In this document: in pieces, positions 44,339-55,385 of the stretch | Layout: every line of letters begins with the position of its first letter | Position numbering within the stretch: the stretch's first letter is position 1 | From: Galeruca laticollis | Taxonomy: Eukaryota; Arthropoda; Insecta; Coleoptera; Chrysomelidae | Direction of reading: 5' to 3' | Assembly (NCBI GenBank): GCA_963921935.1 | Contig: OY998175.1 | Location: 308,163,484-308,227,483 of the forward strand | DNA: 64,000 nucleotides | The notes under the pieces: generated by a model | Told to the model about the DNA's origin: nothing | Seen by the model: the letters and a program-made list of their open reading frames with translations, nothing else | Databases searched by the model: none | Translations under genes and position numbers: made by a program

Positions 44339-46570
44339 GGCTTGATACCCCTTCTGAGGTTTCGCCGCTTCACGCTTTCTAGATCCATTTTTTTTGGGGT
44401 GGATCAATCCCCGTTTTTCCTTTTAGAGTTTCTCTGTCAATAATCTCCATAATTTCCTATCCTTAACTTTGTCCTTCCATCCTCCAATTCCGGCTCTCGT
44501 CATATCTTCCTTCACCTGTTCCAGCCATTTTATTCTAGGTCTACCCCTACGTTTTCTTCCCCCAGGATCCCATTGTGTCATTTGCAGTGTTATTTCTTGT
44601 TCTTCTGCTCTATATATGTGTCCCAGCCATTTCATTCTTTGCCTTTTTATTTTCCTTACTATGTCCTTCCAGTTCTTGCTCAATTTCATAGTTCATTCTT
44701 TGTCTGTACTCGTTATCTCTCAATTTGATTGGTCCCAATATTGTTCTCATTATCTTTCTTTCTATTATTCTCAAGTCTTCTTCTTCCTTTTTAGTCAGTG
44801 TCATTGTTTCAGCAGCATACAACAGGATGGGTCTTATTAGCACTTTATAAATATTGATTTTGGTTTGTCTTGAGAGTAATTTGCTTTTTTAAAGTTTTCT
44901 ATTGGCATGGTAAGCCTTATTTGCATTAATGATTTTTTCTTCTATTTCATTTTTCCTGTTTCCAGTGTTTGTTACTGTGACACCAAAATATTTGAATTTC
45001 TCCACTTTTTCAAATTCGAAATCTCCGATCTTTATTGCACTGGTTCGATTTATTTTACCAAAAATCATTATTTTTGTTTTATCTGCATTTATTTCTAATC
45101 CCATCCTACTTCCTTCACTTGTGATTTCCCTTATTGTGTTTTCCAGAATCTCCCTTGTCTTCGATATTATTACTATATCGTCCGCATAGGCAATTATCTG
45201 TCTTCCGCTCGTCCTGAGATTGCTTTTTTGTATTCGTCTCATTGCATATTCAACTGTTAGGTTGAATAATGTTGCAGATAGCGAATCACCTTGTCTTACA
45301 CCCTTATTTATGTTTATTTCATCAGTTTCTCCTCCTTGTGTTTTTATCGTAGCCCTTGAGTTTTCCATAGTCATCTTGATTAACCTTCTTAATTTATCAT
45401 TAATGCCTAGTTCTTTCAAAGCAGACAAAAGTTTGCCTCTATGTATTGAATCGAAAGCTTGCCGAAAGTCTACAAATAACATTTCCAGTTCTATTTGATG
45501 TTCATATGCTTTTTCCATTATCTGCTTCAGTGTATATATGGCATCCACCGCTGATCTTCCTTTTACGAATCCACACTGATATCGTCCTATAGTATTTCCT
45601 GTATTGTCTCTAAGCCTTCTGTTTATTGTAGCTGATAGTATTTTATAGGCAGTGTTCAGTAATGTAATACCTCTATAGTTTTGGCATTCATGCTGGTCAC
45701 CTTTTTTGTGGATTGTAATTATCTGGCCTATTTCCCATTCTATAGGCATTTTTTCTTCTCTTCCTATTTTTATTATAAGTTGGTATACTATATCATGAAG
45801 TTTCTCACCTCCGTACTTTATCAGTTCCATATTTATATTATCTTTTCCAGGAGCTTTTCCGTTTCGGCTGTTGTTAATAATCTCCATAATCTCTGCTCTT
45901 GTAGGTTCTTCCAAAATTTTTTTTTGTGATATTTCTTCAATGTCTTCTTCAATATCTGAATCTTCTACTAGTAAAGTCCTAAAGTGATCTATCCATATTT
46001 GTTTGTATTCATTTTCTTCTTCAATGACTTTGCCATATTGGTTTTTTATACCTTTCGTTTTGCCCTTATAAGTTCGGCTTTGTTCATTTATATTTTTATA
46101 AAATTTCTTGGTATTACAATTCTTTCTTTCTTGTTCTATTTCTTTTATATTGTTATCCATCCATTCTCGCTTTGATTTTCTTATCATTTTGTTACATTCA
46201 TTTCTGCTTTTTATGTATTCTTGCTTGTGCTTTATTTCGTTTGTTCTTATCCATTTTTGTCTTTTTTCCTTTTTTTTTCTACTGCTACACGGCAACTATC
46301 ATTGTACCACTCTTTTCTTTTATCTCTATCCATTTTGCCTATGTGTTTTTCCGTTGTTATTTGAATGGGTTTTTTTATAGCTTCCCATTGTGCGTTAACG
46401 TTGTCTTCCTTTTTCACTATTTTGCTTAGTAATTCTTCTATCTGTGTTTCATATTCTTTCCTTACTTTTTCACTTAGCTTTGTTATGTTCCATGTAATGC
46501 ATTTCTTTCCCTTTTTGTTTATATGATAATTGGTTCCGTTTCATTCAATCCCCATCTTTTAGCTGTCTGA
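44338..46570 (-). mobile_element. RTE-clade LINE, 5'-truncated
   Basis: Encodes the linker after the endonuclease, a full RT and the C-terminal region. The 3' end runs into (AT)n. The endonuclease is missing apart from its end in broken frames (46300-46560), so the element is 5'-truncated near 46570. No poly-A tail is present, as usual for RTE. Confidence 0.85.
44423..46295 (-). pseudogene. RTE reverse transcriptase
   Basis: The long frame 46295-44889 has NGKAPGKDNINMELIKYGG, HKKGDQHECQNYRGITLLN, FVDFRQAFDSIHR (first Asp), GVRQGDSLSATLFNL, and IIAYADDIVIIS (YADD near 45180), then NADKTKIMIFG and FKYFGVTVTN. It stops at 44889 and continues in two shifted frames: LIRPILLYAAETMTLTKKEE, then RMKWLGHIYRAEE, GGRKRRGRPRIKWLEQV and WRLLTEKL at 44423. 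This C-terminal pattern (W-x-GH, GRP-x-x-RW) is typical of RTE/BovB. At least two frameshifts lie between 44890 and 44600; the RT core itself is intact. Confidence 0.92.
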
Positions 46571-46595
46571 ATGTATCTCATATTAGTAAACAATA

Positions 46596-46715
46596 GTGTA
46601 TTATACACCAAGCGACAAAAGTGGTCCATTTAATCCTGCGGGTGGTGTTTGATTTCTGATGGAAGTAATCCACCTAAGGGATTAATGTCACTTTAGTCGA
46701 TAGGTGTATACGCTA
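46596..46715. repeat. Palindrome P6 (~120 bp)
   Basis: Outer arms TATACACCAAGCGACAAAAGTG and, inverted, TATACACCTATCGACTAAAGTG pair; inner arms TTTAATCC / GGATTAA. It lies at the 5' truncation of the RTE element. Confidence 0.7.
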
Positions 46716-46790
46716 TTTTATGCAATTCCGGTAACTCTACATGCATTTTTAATAAAAATAAATAATACTTAGGATCGCCTTTTACAAAAC

Positions 46791-46860
46791 TTGGCTGGGC
46801 ATCGAGGACCGACTTTGATAAAACTTGGCTAGGCATCGAGGATGTACGTTTTTACTTGTA
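46791..46860 (+). repeat. Repeated CTTGGCTGGGCATCGAGGA motif
   Basis: Two copies in tandem here (46791, 46829), the second with GGCTAGGC, and a third at 39354 with GGCTGGGCG. In both places a palindrome follows within about 90-130 bp (P4 and P2). Confidence 0.6.
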
Positions 46861-46915
46861 CTTTAAATACCTTAATAAGATTATAAAACACAAGTACAAG
46901 TGGGTCGTAGGTTAA

Positions 46916-47020
46916 ATATAGTACGTAACTCGTGTTGTAACGCATTTTACGCACTCACGGAATTACGGAATTTCGTTCGTGCGTAAAATGCTTCTTACAA
47001 CACACTTAACGTAATATACT
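46916..47020. repeat. Palindrome P4 (~105 bp)
   Basis: Arms TATAGTACGTAACTCGTGTT and AACACACTTAACGTAATATA; middle arms GCATTTTACGCACTCACGGA and CGTTCGTGCGTAAAATGC. The centre, CACGGAATTACGGAATTTCG, is like that of P2 (CATGGAATTGCCGC). Confidence 0.8.
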
Positions 47021-47040
47021 AGTAATATAACCATCTGAAA

Positions 47041-47410
47041 GGTAAGTGCTAAGAAAAATATTTGGCCCAACTAGAGATGAAAATACAGGGCAATATAGAA
47101 TAATAACCAAATGAAAATTCAAAGAACTCCACACTCCAAACATAATAAACGAAATAAAGGCCAAGGGACTGCAGTGGGCAGGACATGTTAAAAGATTGAC
47201 GGATGATAATAAAACTGGTGTGGGAGGTGGTCCCGGGGAGAAACGTCCTTTAGGTCTTAGATGGAGAGATAATATTACAAAAGGACCTAAAATCCGTGAA
47301 AATCAAAGATGGGCCAGATCGGATTCTTGATAGAGATGGATGGAAACGTGTGATTGAGTTGGCAAAACCCCACCCAGAGTTGTGAAGCAACAGATGATGG
47401 TGATGTATCA
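47041..47410 (+). pseudogene. RTE/BovB LINE, 3'-end fragment
   Basis: Broken plus-strand frames read LRKIFGPTRDENTGQYRI, GLQWAGHVKRLTDDNKTG, LRWRDNITK and WKRVIELAKPHPEL followed by a stop. This is the final segment of RTE/BovB RT proteins. The end, TGATGGTGATG, is the short tandem-repeat tail of this clade. Everything upstream is missing, the normal result of 5' truncation during integration. It is in the opposite orientation to the RTE copy at 44-46.5 kb and of a different family. Confidence 0.78.
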
Positions 47411-47584
47411 TTTTAAAATAAAAAAAAATGATTTCTTATTGATCTCACTTCTCATTGATATGAGTTCTTTTTACGTTTAAATTACATCCTCACCATATAG
47501 TTCTGCACCAAGCCTTGAATAAGCAGGATTGTAATCGAAGATTGGATTATTGCTATTAACTTATAGACATGATCAATGAAAATC

Positions 47585-47880
47585 CTCAGTTTTACCTCAA
47601 ATTCTTTGGACTCACGAGGCTACTTCCCATAGCGACAGTAGGGTGAATCTGCATAATATGCATTACTGGTCTGCCAAGAACCCCCACTGGATGCGAGAAG
47701 TGCAGCATCAAAGACGTTGAAGTATCAATGTATGGTATGGACCCCTTATTGGACCCTATTTTTTTGATCAGATCCTAACTGGTAATCTCTTTTTGGTGTT
47801 TCTCAGAAATGAATTGCCGGTTCTATTGGAGGATGTGTCACTTAAACCAGACAAAATATGTTTTTGCAGATGTGTGAGAA
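47585..47880 (+). pseudogene. Mariner/Tc1-like transposase fragment, decayed
   Basis: Broken frames give NMHYWSAKNPHWMREVQHQR, SINVWYGPLIGPYFF, FLRNELPVLLEDVSLK. The same insect mariner-type family as 38264-38720. No catalytic triad can be assembled. A CAGGGTGTTCGGG sequence at 47929 may be the remaining terminus. Confidence 0.6.
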
Positions 47881-48410
47881 CTAATGCCTTTTTGGCATGA
47901 TATTCATTATGACTACCGAAACATTTTACAGGGTGTTCGGGTTTCTACACTACTATGCAAATGAATATTAGTTATGTTAATTCAACATCACATTGTGATA
48001 ATGTTCTTCCTTTTTTTCCTTTTGTTTTCATCACATGTACATCTATACAACCGCTTATGCCCAGCTTGTGGCTGTTAACTTTTGTGATGTTTCAACTTAA
48101 CTTCTCAGCGATGTTAAAGCGCTGCCTTTTTACATTACTGTGATGTTACTAGAACTTCCTCAAAAGGAAGTCTTTATAACGAACTAAAAACAACATTTCT
48201 GTTACATTCTGAAATGTCTTTTAACATATTTTCGATGTTAATGCAATGTCTAAAAAATAACATCTTATCAATGATCTAAATGCGACATTTCAAAAACAAT
48301 ACAGTGTATTCTTGTAGATGTTGTATGGACATTACATAAACCTCTAAATAATATACCTCAAACATTCTGGATGACATCCTATAGATGTTTCTGTGCCTAA
48401 TCAGCAAATA

Positions 48411-49400
48411 CAGGGTGAACAACTAAGAACGCCGGCTGTCGCCCATATTTCAAAAAATAATCATGGTACAACTTTAAAGAATACCTTCAGGAAAATGACC
48501 CTAAAAAATCGCTGGAAATTATTTTTGAGTTCCTAAAATATCTGCTATGGGGTGGAATGAACACTTAAAAACATAATACTGTGATTATCTCCAAAAATGA
48601 CATACTAAAGGTGTCCTAGAAATACAATTTTTGATATATTGATGAGATTATGAAAAAATGTAGTTAGGGAATTTTTGTCCTTATTCTTCAAATAAGGGGT
48701 GGGGGAAAGTTCAACCTAAAAAACAAATGTAACACTTTTTTGTTTTTTAATCGATATCAATGTTTTTGGCGTCATTTAAAAGAGTTTTTCCTCTTTAATA
48801 AGATATGCTTAACAAAAATAACAAAATTGGGCAATTTTTTCAACGCTATGTGAAAAAGTCGACAATTTTCCCATTTTCTCGGAAATTTCAAATGTAATGA
48901 GACATTTTTTAAATTCTGATGAAAAGGGATTTACGTTATCAGATATAAAAATTGAAAAAATGCTTCAATTTACATTTAAAATTTCCGAGTGAATACAAAA
49001 TTATCTAATTTTGTTATCCATCTTATTAAACAGAAAAACTCTTTTAAATGCAGCTAAAATCATTAATATCGGTTAAAAAACGAAAAAGTTATACATTTGT
49101 TCATAAGTTTGAACCTCCCCACCCATTATTTAAAAAATAATGGCAAAAAATCTTTTTAATTAAATTTTTTCATAATCTCTTCTAGATTTCAAAAATTGTA
49201 TTTTTAGGACACCTTTAGTATGTTTTTTTGGAGTATTATGTTTTCGAGTGTTCATTCCACCCCTAGCGGATATTTTAGAGACTGCAAAATGTTTTCCAGC
49301 AATTTTTCAGTATCACTTACCTAAAGGTAATTTTTTTGAAAGTTGTACCATGATTCTTTTCTGAGATGTGGCCTACAGTCGTTCTTAATTGTTCACCCTG
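48411..49400. mobile_element. 990-bp foldback MITE with mariner-type ends
   Basis: Starts CAGGGTGAACAACTAAGAACG and ends CGTTCTTAATTGTTCACCCTG, each next to TA (48409-48410, 49401-49402). The two arms pair over almost their entire length (about 480 bp each, with moderate divergence). The TA target and CAGGGTG terminus suggest mobilisation by a Tc1/mariner transposase. No coding capacity. Confidence 0.9.
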
Positions 49401-49402
49401 TA

Positions 49403-50700
49403 CATTTAAAATAAAATAGCAATAAACGTTTATTTACTTTTAATGAACAGTACAGTACAAAATTAGAAAAAAAATTCTTGTCTAGGAATCCAACCTAAAA
49501 AAAAAAGTTGTGTAAGCATATTACATAACAAGCGTGGAAAGTGGAAACTATTGACCAGTGAAAGCAAGGAATAAAAAAGGGTATATTAATCTGTAGTTGC
49601 CATAATGTAACATACTTTGAAACTGAATTAATAAAGTTTAACTGATACACATACATTACAGCTAGATTACAGAAAATTTATTAGAGTAGTTTTTTATTAA
49701 TATTAAAACTAATAAAAATTTTACACCATAAAGATTTTATGAAACATCACGTTAAATCAACAAATTCAATCTGATTAAAGAAAATTCTATCGTTTACTTA
49801 CAATTACTTTTTCTTACGCAAGAGTAGCTGTTTCGAGTGCCTCAACCATTCCATAACATACACTTCAAAATCCTTATCTGTGAACATTTAAAGGTGTTCT
49901 GAACAACAGCTAATAAAACAATTACTTTAAATCAAATTGTGCCAATGGAGACCTTTGATCTATCATCATAAACTACATCAAACTGGATTTTCAACCAATT
50001 GACTGGGACCCATTTTCCACAAGATACATGCGGGGCTCTTCAAAGGAATAACAACATATTTTATTTCGAGGAGTGACTTTTCATGATTTACCTTCTATTA
50101 CATGCCTCACTCCATTTCGCAGGTAAATTCAGGTGTGCCATGAAAATTCATAATTCTTTTCTGTATAAAATAATATACTATTCTCATCTTGTTATTTTCA
50201 TCCTGGAATATATTGTATATTAACATCGTGGAATTGTAACTTAACGAAAACTAAGCATTATTAATATACTGTATACAAAAAAAACTACTTATGAAGAAGT
50301 GATATGAACACATTATCAAGTTAAATGAGTTTATAATTAATTGTATCCAATAGCTGTGTTTCTACAATAATAAATAATTGAATTCTGTTTGTTGACTGGA
50401 GCATTCAGTGCCATAAGTTACATATTCTTCAACTAGATTAATATTGTAGGTACCATTGTAAGGGACAGCTTTTTTATTGTATTCAAATGGAAATGAGCTT
50501 TTTAACAGAAATTTCTGTTTAACTCTTAAACAGTCTCTAATTGTTCACAAGAATTGTTAGTATTAATGTTAAAATTTTCTAAACCTGCAATACTATATTG
50601 ATGGCTATGACTGCTACTACAAAAACTAGAACTAGAGATACTCGATTCAATATTTTTTGTACTGTTTAATACAATGTCTGTATCAGATTATCTGAAATAG
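49403..50700. other. AT-rich, no gene recognised
   Basis: Interior of the candidate GATGTT element. No ORF over 60 codons has recognisable content. It could be the 3' UTR or intron of the minus-strand gene to its right. Confidence 0.4.
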
Positions 50701-51290
50701 TTATTCCCCTTCCTTTACATAATTACCAACTATTTGTTTTTTTATTTTATCTATATAAGTAGCTTCTGAAACATCTTCAACATTGAAAATATTTTCTTCT
50801 AGATTCAAATCTCTGCCAACATATGAGCACGTTTTATTATTAATAATACTATCTACCCTATTGCAATGTAAAGTTTTTTGTAGGGTATAATGCATATCTA
50901 GGATTTAAAATATTGTGAATCGTTTTTAAAATATACTTACTAACTAAAATATTTTAAAAGTTGAAAAAACCCTTATTTTGTAAACTCTATTAAATAATGT
51001 TAGTGTACAATTCCGCCACCTGGAATTTCAATGTACAATAGCCGATTAAAGTCTTGAATGAGTATTAAGTTTTAATAATTATGATTTTGGAATAGGTACT
51101 TACCGATAACAGCTGTTGTTCGTCTATTATAACAAGAATTATAACTAAGCATAGAAACTGAAGCTAAGTAGGAACTAACGAAAACGAAGACCACTTTATT
51201 CAAGTACTTGCAAAAAATGTGCTTCCTGCAAATAAAATATAACACAAGACTGAAAACCATCCGCCATTTCATGCTTGTCATTTGTTTCAA
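50701..51290 (-). CDS. Two-exon gene of unknown family (127 aa predicted)
   Basis: Exon 1 runs 51290-51104 and ends at a consensus donor (GTAAGT). Exon 2 runs 50897-50701 after a CCTAG acceptor. The intron is 206 bp. The split codon (G plus AT) keeps the frame, giving 128 codons including the stop. The N-terminus has two hydrophobic stretches (VFSLVLYFICRKH, VVFVFVSSYLASVSMLS), so a signal anchor or membrane protein is possible. The C-terminal part is polar and acidic (LNLEENIFNVEDVSEATYID). I do not recognise a domain. It sits inside the candidate GATGTT element. MKQMTSMKW offers three Met codons; the start is uncertain. It could be a chance open frame. Confidence 0.45.
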
Positions 51291-51299
51291 CAGATAATG

Positions 51300-52440
51300 T
51301 TCGTTCGTCAGTTCCTCTTCTGTTTTCTTCTTTTTTTTATATTACTGTGATGTTAATATGTGATATTACTGAAAGTTTTATGAACTAACATCATAAAGAC
51401 GTAATCACACGAACTTACTAAAAATTATTTCGAATGATGTGATAGTAACTGCAACATGTGATCATCTTAGAAACATGTTAATTTGTAATATTACACTAAC
51501 GCTCTGTATGTGATATTAGTGAGAAGTATACAAATTAACATCGTATGAATGTTTCCTATAGGAAGTTGCTAAGAAGAAATTCATAGGATGTGTATGTAAC
51601 TGCGAATTCAAGTATTATTGTGTACATCAAAAATATGTTTTATTTATATGACATGGATGTTAATATAGTTGGTAATAAAATGAAGATATCTAGGAGATAT
51701 ATTATTAACGTTTTAAATAAACATCACAAAAAGTCCCTTAAAAGAACATCACCAAAAAGACTTGTTATGTTTCTTGTTTAGTGGGACGTCACTGGGTATA
51801 AATACTTTTAGATGTATTACGTTCTTTTAATTTGACCATTTTAATTAATCAAAAAAATTGTTTTCATAAATTTAAAAAATCCGGATACAAACGTATTTAT
51901 TGTTGTTAAAAAAAAGTATTCATATTTTTTATTATTCCTGAATTTATTATTATTAATTATGGTAATATAATTATTAGGTATTCCATTTTTGTTGTTAAAT
52001 TAAACAAGAAACAGATTTATTTGTATATGGTGTTTGAACATGTTAATGAAAAAAAAAGTACAAAGCTAAAAAATATAATAAAATAATTATCAAGTATTCC
52101 ATTTTTGTCGTTTAGAAACTGATTTATTTGTTTACAGAGTTTAAACATTTTAATGGAAAAATCTCAAGTACAAAGCTAAAAAACATAATACAATAATTAT
52201 AATTAGCAGGTATTACATTTTTATTGTAAAATTAGATTAATTTAATTGTTTATAGAGTTTAGATATGTTAATGAGAAAAATCCAAAACACCTACAAAGCC
52301 AAAATAATATTACGTGTAATGATAGTGTAAGTATATTTTGAAAATGTACAAGAATTTTGGATTTTATTTTTGAGCATCAGTTACGAGGCGCCACATGTGT
52401 AATATTTATTTATTTAATATTCAATCTAAGTTATTATTAT
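51300..52440. other. AT-rich non-coding DNA with GATGTT motifs
   Basis: To about 51790 this is the motif-rich flank described above. Beyond it, three diverged blocks with AATGRAAAAA and CAAAGCTAAAAAAYATAATA recur at about 52050, 52155 and 52270: an old ~105-bp tandem repeat. Confidence 0.45.
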
Positions 52441-52445
52441 TCATA

Positions 52446-52935
52446 CCCCCGGGGAAGTCTGATGCCAGAATTGAATTCCCGAAAATCCCCGAGTAACGAA
52501 ATTAGAGCAATTTTCATGGACTATGCAATTTGAATGACTTCCAGGACATAGAAGGACCCCTGAGCGTCCCCGGGGAAATCTAATGCTGGAAATGAATTTG
52601 GTATCCTCGAAAACCCCCGAGTAAGGATTTTCGAGCCATTTCCATGGACTCTGCAATTTAGCCCTCGAATCAGCCCCCGGACACCTTTGTAGAGCCACCC
52701 CAGAGCGTCTCCGTGTAATTCCAATGCCAGAATCGAGTCCGGCAGCCCTGAAAACACCCCGAGTAACGAGTTTGGAGTGATTTTCAGGCATGCTGCCATT
52801 TCTCCCCCAATTCATCCCCCGCGCACCCCCACAGAGCCGCCCCGAGCACCCACGGGTAATTCTAATGCCAGAATCGAGTTCGGCGACCCCGAAATGCCCC
52901 CGAGTACCGATTTCCGAGTTTGCAGTCGTTCCTAT
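52446..52935. repeat. GC-rich tandem repeat, ~140-bp units, about 3.5 copies
   Basis: Units contain CCCCGAGTAA, ATGCCAGAATCGAGT and a C-rich stretch (CCCCCGCGCACCCCCACAG). Copies start near 52457, 52578, 52719 and 52860. The block stands out sharply as C-rich in an AT-rich region. ORFs on both strands are repeat by-products. Confidence 0.75.
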
Positions 52936-53150
52936 AATGGTGCAAGTAATGATGCAATTGGAAAATGCATTTTCACTATCAGAAGGTATTTTTCAAAAAA
53001 TGCATGAACCAGACTTCCTCGAGTCGTTTTCTAGAACCATCCTGAACACAATGCAGAAAACCGCATCTTGATATCTGCTGTGCCGAAAAATTTCCGATAT
53101 TTGGGCGATTTTGATCTAAATGCCCTGGACTATTTACGGTTTATTTAAAT

Positions 53151-53515
53151 ATGAGTGATATAGGCAATTATCAGGCGGGTCCCTTAAGTGTTAAAAGACG
53201 CAAAGTGACAATAATAAATCCAAAACAACTTACTTTTGATCAGATGGAACAGTTATTATACACTTCGGATGATGTGAAGAGGAGGAAGATAATGGTAAGT
53301 TTAATATTTAAATCTATTAGAATTTTCCGCAGCGTTTTAGTTTACTTATGGTTGTATAAATGTTTTTTATAATTTTTTTACAGGTGATGATACAATGAAC
53401 GAAATAGTGGACGAAGCAGAGCAGGTTACTTCTAACGACACAGAGGTTTGGGCAAATGACCTTTTCGGCATAATATTTTATCCATTTACTGACACCAATC
53501 AAATGCTTGTTTAAT
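53151..53515 (+). pseudogene. Possible exon pair of unknown gene
   Basis: Exon-like ORF MSDIGNYQAGPLSVKRRKV to RRKIM at 53151-53294 ends at a consensus GTAAGT donor. TTTTTTTACAG at 53373-53383 could be its acceptor. The following acidic stretch DDTMNEIVDEAEQVTSNDTE is open but in a phase that does not match the first exon, so either the join or the frame is broken. Position suggests the N-terminal part of an element; I do not recognise it. Confidence 0.35.
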
Positions 53516-53681
53516 TTGAAAGATCGTTTGTATGATGAAACTTGGTTGTTCCGACTGTCTTTTATGGCGGATATCCAAAACTGAACGAATTAAATTTATC
53601 ATTGCAAGATAAACAGTGTTCCAGGGCTGTAACAAAATTACTGCCTTCAAAAGAAAATTAGATTTTTGGATTATTTGCGTT

Positions 53682-54915
53682 CTTCTTCCTTAGCCTGGGT
53701 TCGTCCATTCCTAGACATAGACCTCTTCTAGTGACTTCCACGTCGATCTATCTTAGGCGGTCTTCATCCAATTTATTCCCGCATGACGCTGGATGTCGTC
53801 TCTCCACCTTACCTGCGGACGTCCTATACTTCTTTTCGTTTCCCTTGGTCTCCATTGCATTAGTGTTTTCGTCAATTTGGAGTTATTTCTTGCCAGGTGC
53901 CCCGCCTACTGCCACTTGAGCTTCGCCACCCTTTCCACGACATCGCAAACTCCTGTCCCCCGCCTAATATTTACGTTTCGGATCCTGTCTCGCAGACTTA
54001 CTCCCAGAATTGCACGTTCCATTGCTCTTTGGCAAACTCGGAGACGGTTGGCGCTGTTCATTGTAAGGGTGACGGTTTCGAGTTCATATGTTGCCACCGG
54101 CAGGATACAGGTATCGTAGACCTTCCTCTTTAGGTTCACTAGGATCTTGGGATGTCGAAGTATGTCGCTAAGCTTCCCGAATGCTGCCCAGCTAAGGCCG
54201 ATTGGTCTGGTAATCTCTGCGGTTTGATTACTGTTTAGTTTTTGGTTCCTATTTTCCCTTGTTTTAATGCCGAATCTTTCCGTTACCTAAATGTGCGGCA
54301 ACCATGCGTACACCCTAACGTATCGTACTTTACCTTTCACCATCTGGCCAAGCCTCGATTGATATATGCACCTGTTGATGTCCAACGAACTGTTCCGAGA
54401 GTTGACAATTAGGAGAGAAACCTAACGTTCGTCCTATGAAGCACGTGTGTGATATCGCTACATAACTACGGAAAATTCCGAAATATAGCGGTCCATTTTT
54501 TGTGTGTGTACACGATGAAATCATGGTGAGCTTCTTTTAATTTTTAATCCGGCCTTTTGCCACCAATCTCCAACAATTACTCTTTCCGATTTTGATGCTA
54601 TGCCCTAGATATATGTATTCTTCGACTAGCTCCAAAGTGTCGTTCTCAATGGTGACTCTCATGTTAGATATACTCATGATTTTGGTCTTTTGTAAGTTCA
54701 TTTCAGAGCCAACAGCTTCGGAGACTACTCTGAGCTCTTGGAGCATCGTCGTAAGTTCGGCCGGGTCCCTGCTAAAGAGAACAATATCGTCTGCGAAGCG
54801 GAGATGGTTAAGATATTTCCCGTCGATCTTGATGCCTTTCTGATCCATTGCTAGGGTGGAATTGTATCTGCCTGACACCTTGGTGTACTTGGACTTTTGC
54901 AGTTACCCATTCTTT
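53682..54915 (-). mobile_element. RTE/BovB LINE fragment inside the hAT
   Basis: Flanked by TTGCGTT (53675-53681 and 54916-54922). Minus-strand pieces: GKYLNHLRFADDIVLFSRDP (FADD of the RT), KTKIMS, YIYLGHSIKIGK, then an unexplained ~300-bp stretch (54250-54560). After it come TAEITRPIGLSWAAFGKL (broken frame), LKRKVYDTCILPVATYELET, RDRIRNVNIRR and the terminal GRPQVRWRDDI, RSTWKSLEE. The 3' end is an AGGAAGAAGA tail at 53682. 5'-truncated and full of lesions. Confidence 0.82.
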
Positions 54916-55385
54916 TTGCGTTGGTAAGAGAAAAATAGAAAGTTTTACGTCACTCGGTGAGTTTGTTAGTGATAACAGCTCAGAAATGTATCAAGATGAT
55001 GTATTTGAAGAATTGGTGCAATATCTCACTTCGACGCGCGCATGTTTTGAGAAGTATTTTCCCGAAGAACAGAAAACAAAAAGGAAACTGAATTCATGGA
55101 TTCATCATCCTTTTTTACCAAACTTGCAAAAGCCAGAAAGTATGTGAAACGAGATATATGAATCTCTTTTAGAAATGTCGTCAGATAGAAGTATGAAGTC
55201 ACTGTTCAAAACGACGCCTCCCAACGATTTTTGGTGCAGAATTCGTGATGAATATCCAATGCTTGTCAAAATGGCTCTGAATATTCTTCTCCCGTTTCCA
55301 ACAACATATTTGTGCGAAACAGGATTCTCAACCTATGCAGCCACGAAAACAAAATACCGCAATAGAATGGACGCCGAACCTGGTA

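Larger units (their letters stand above)
47960..51790. mobile_element. Candidate element with GATGTT/AACATC motif-rich ends
   Basis: Both flanks (about 47990-48400 and 51340-51780) are dense in TGATGTTA / TAACATC variants. They share the related inverted segments GAACTTCCTCAAAAGGAAG (48153) and TTTCCTATAGGAAGTTGC (51551), and both contain TATTACTGTGATGTTA-like sequence. The interior has a 990-bp foldback and a two-exon gene. The design resembles the ATATCC element at 21.8-23.7 kb. Ends and target duplication are not resolved, so this is a hypothesis. Confidence 0.4.

Noticed and set aside
44260..44407. N-terminal Ile-Tyr repeat in front of the Penelope RT
   Set aside because: Translation of the (AT)n microsatellite and RTE 3' sequence, not protein.
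45681..46429. Phe/Tyr/Leu-rich plus-strand ORFs resembling membrane proteins
   Set aside because: They are antisense to the Lys/Glu-rich RTE reverse transcriptase, which explains the hydrophobic composition.
52441..53071. Several ORFs of 76-124 codons on both strands
   Set aside because: They fall in the C-rich tandem repeat, where stop codons are rare by composition.
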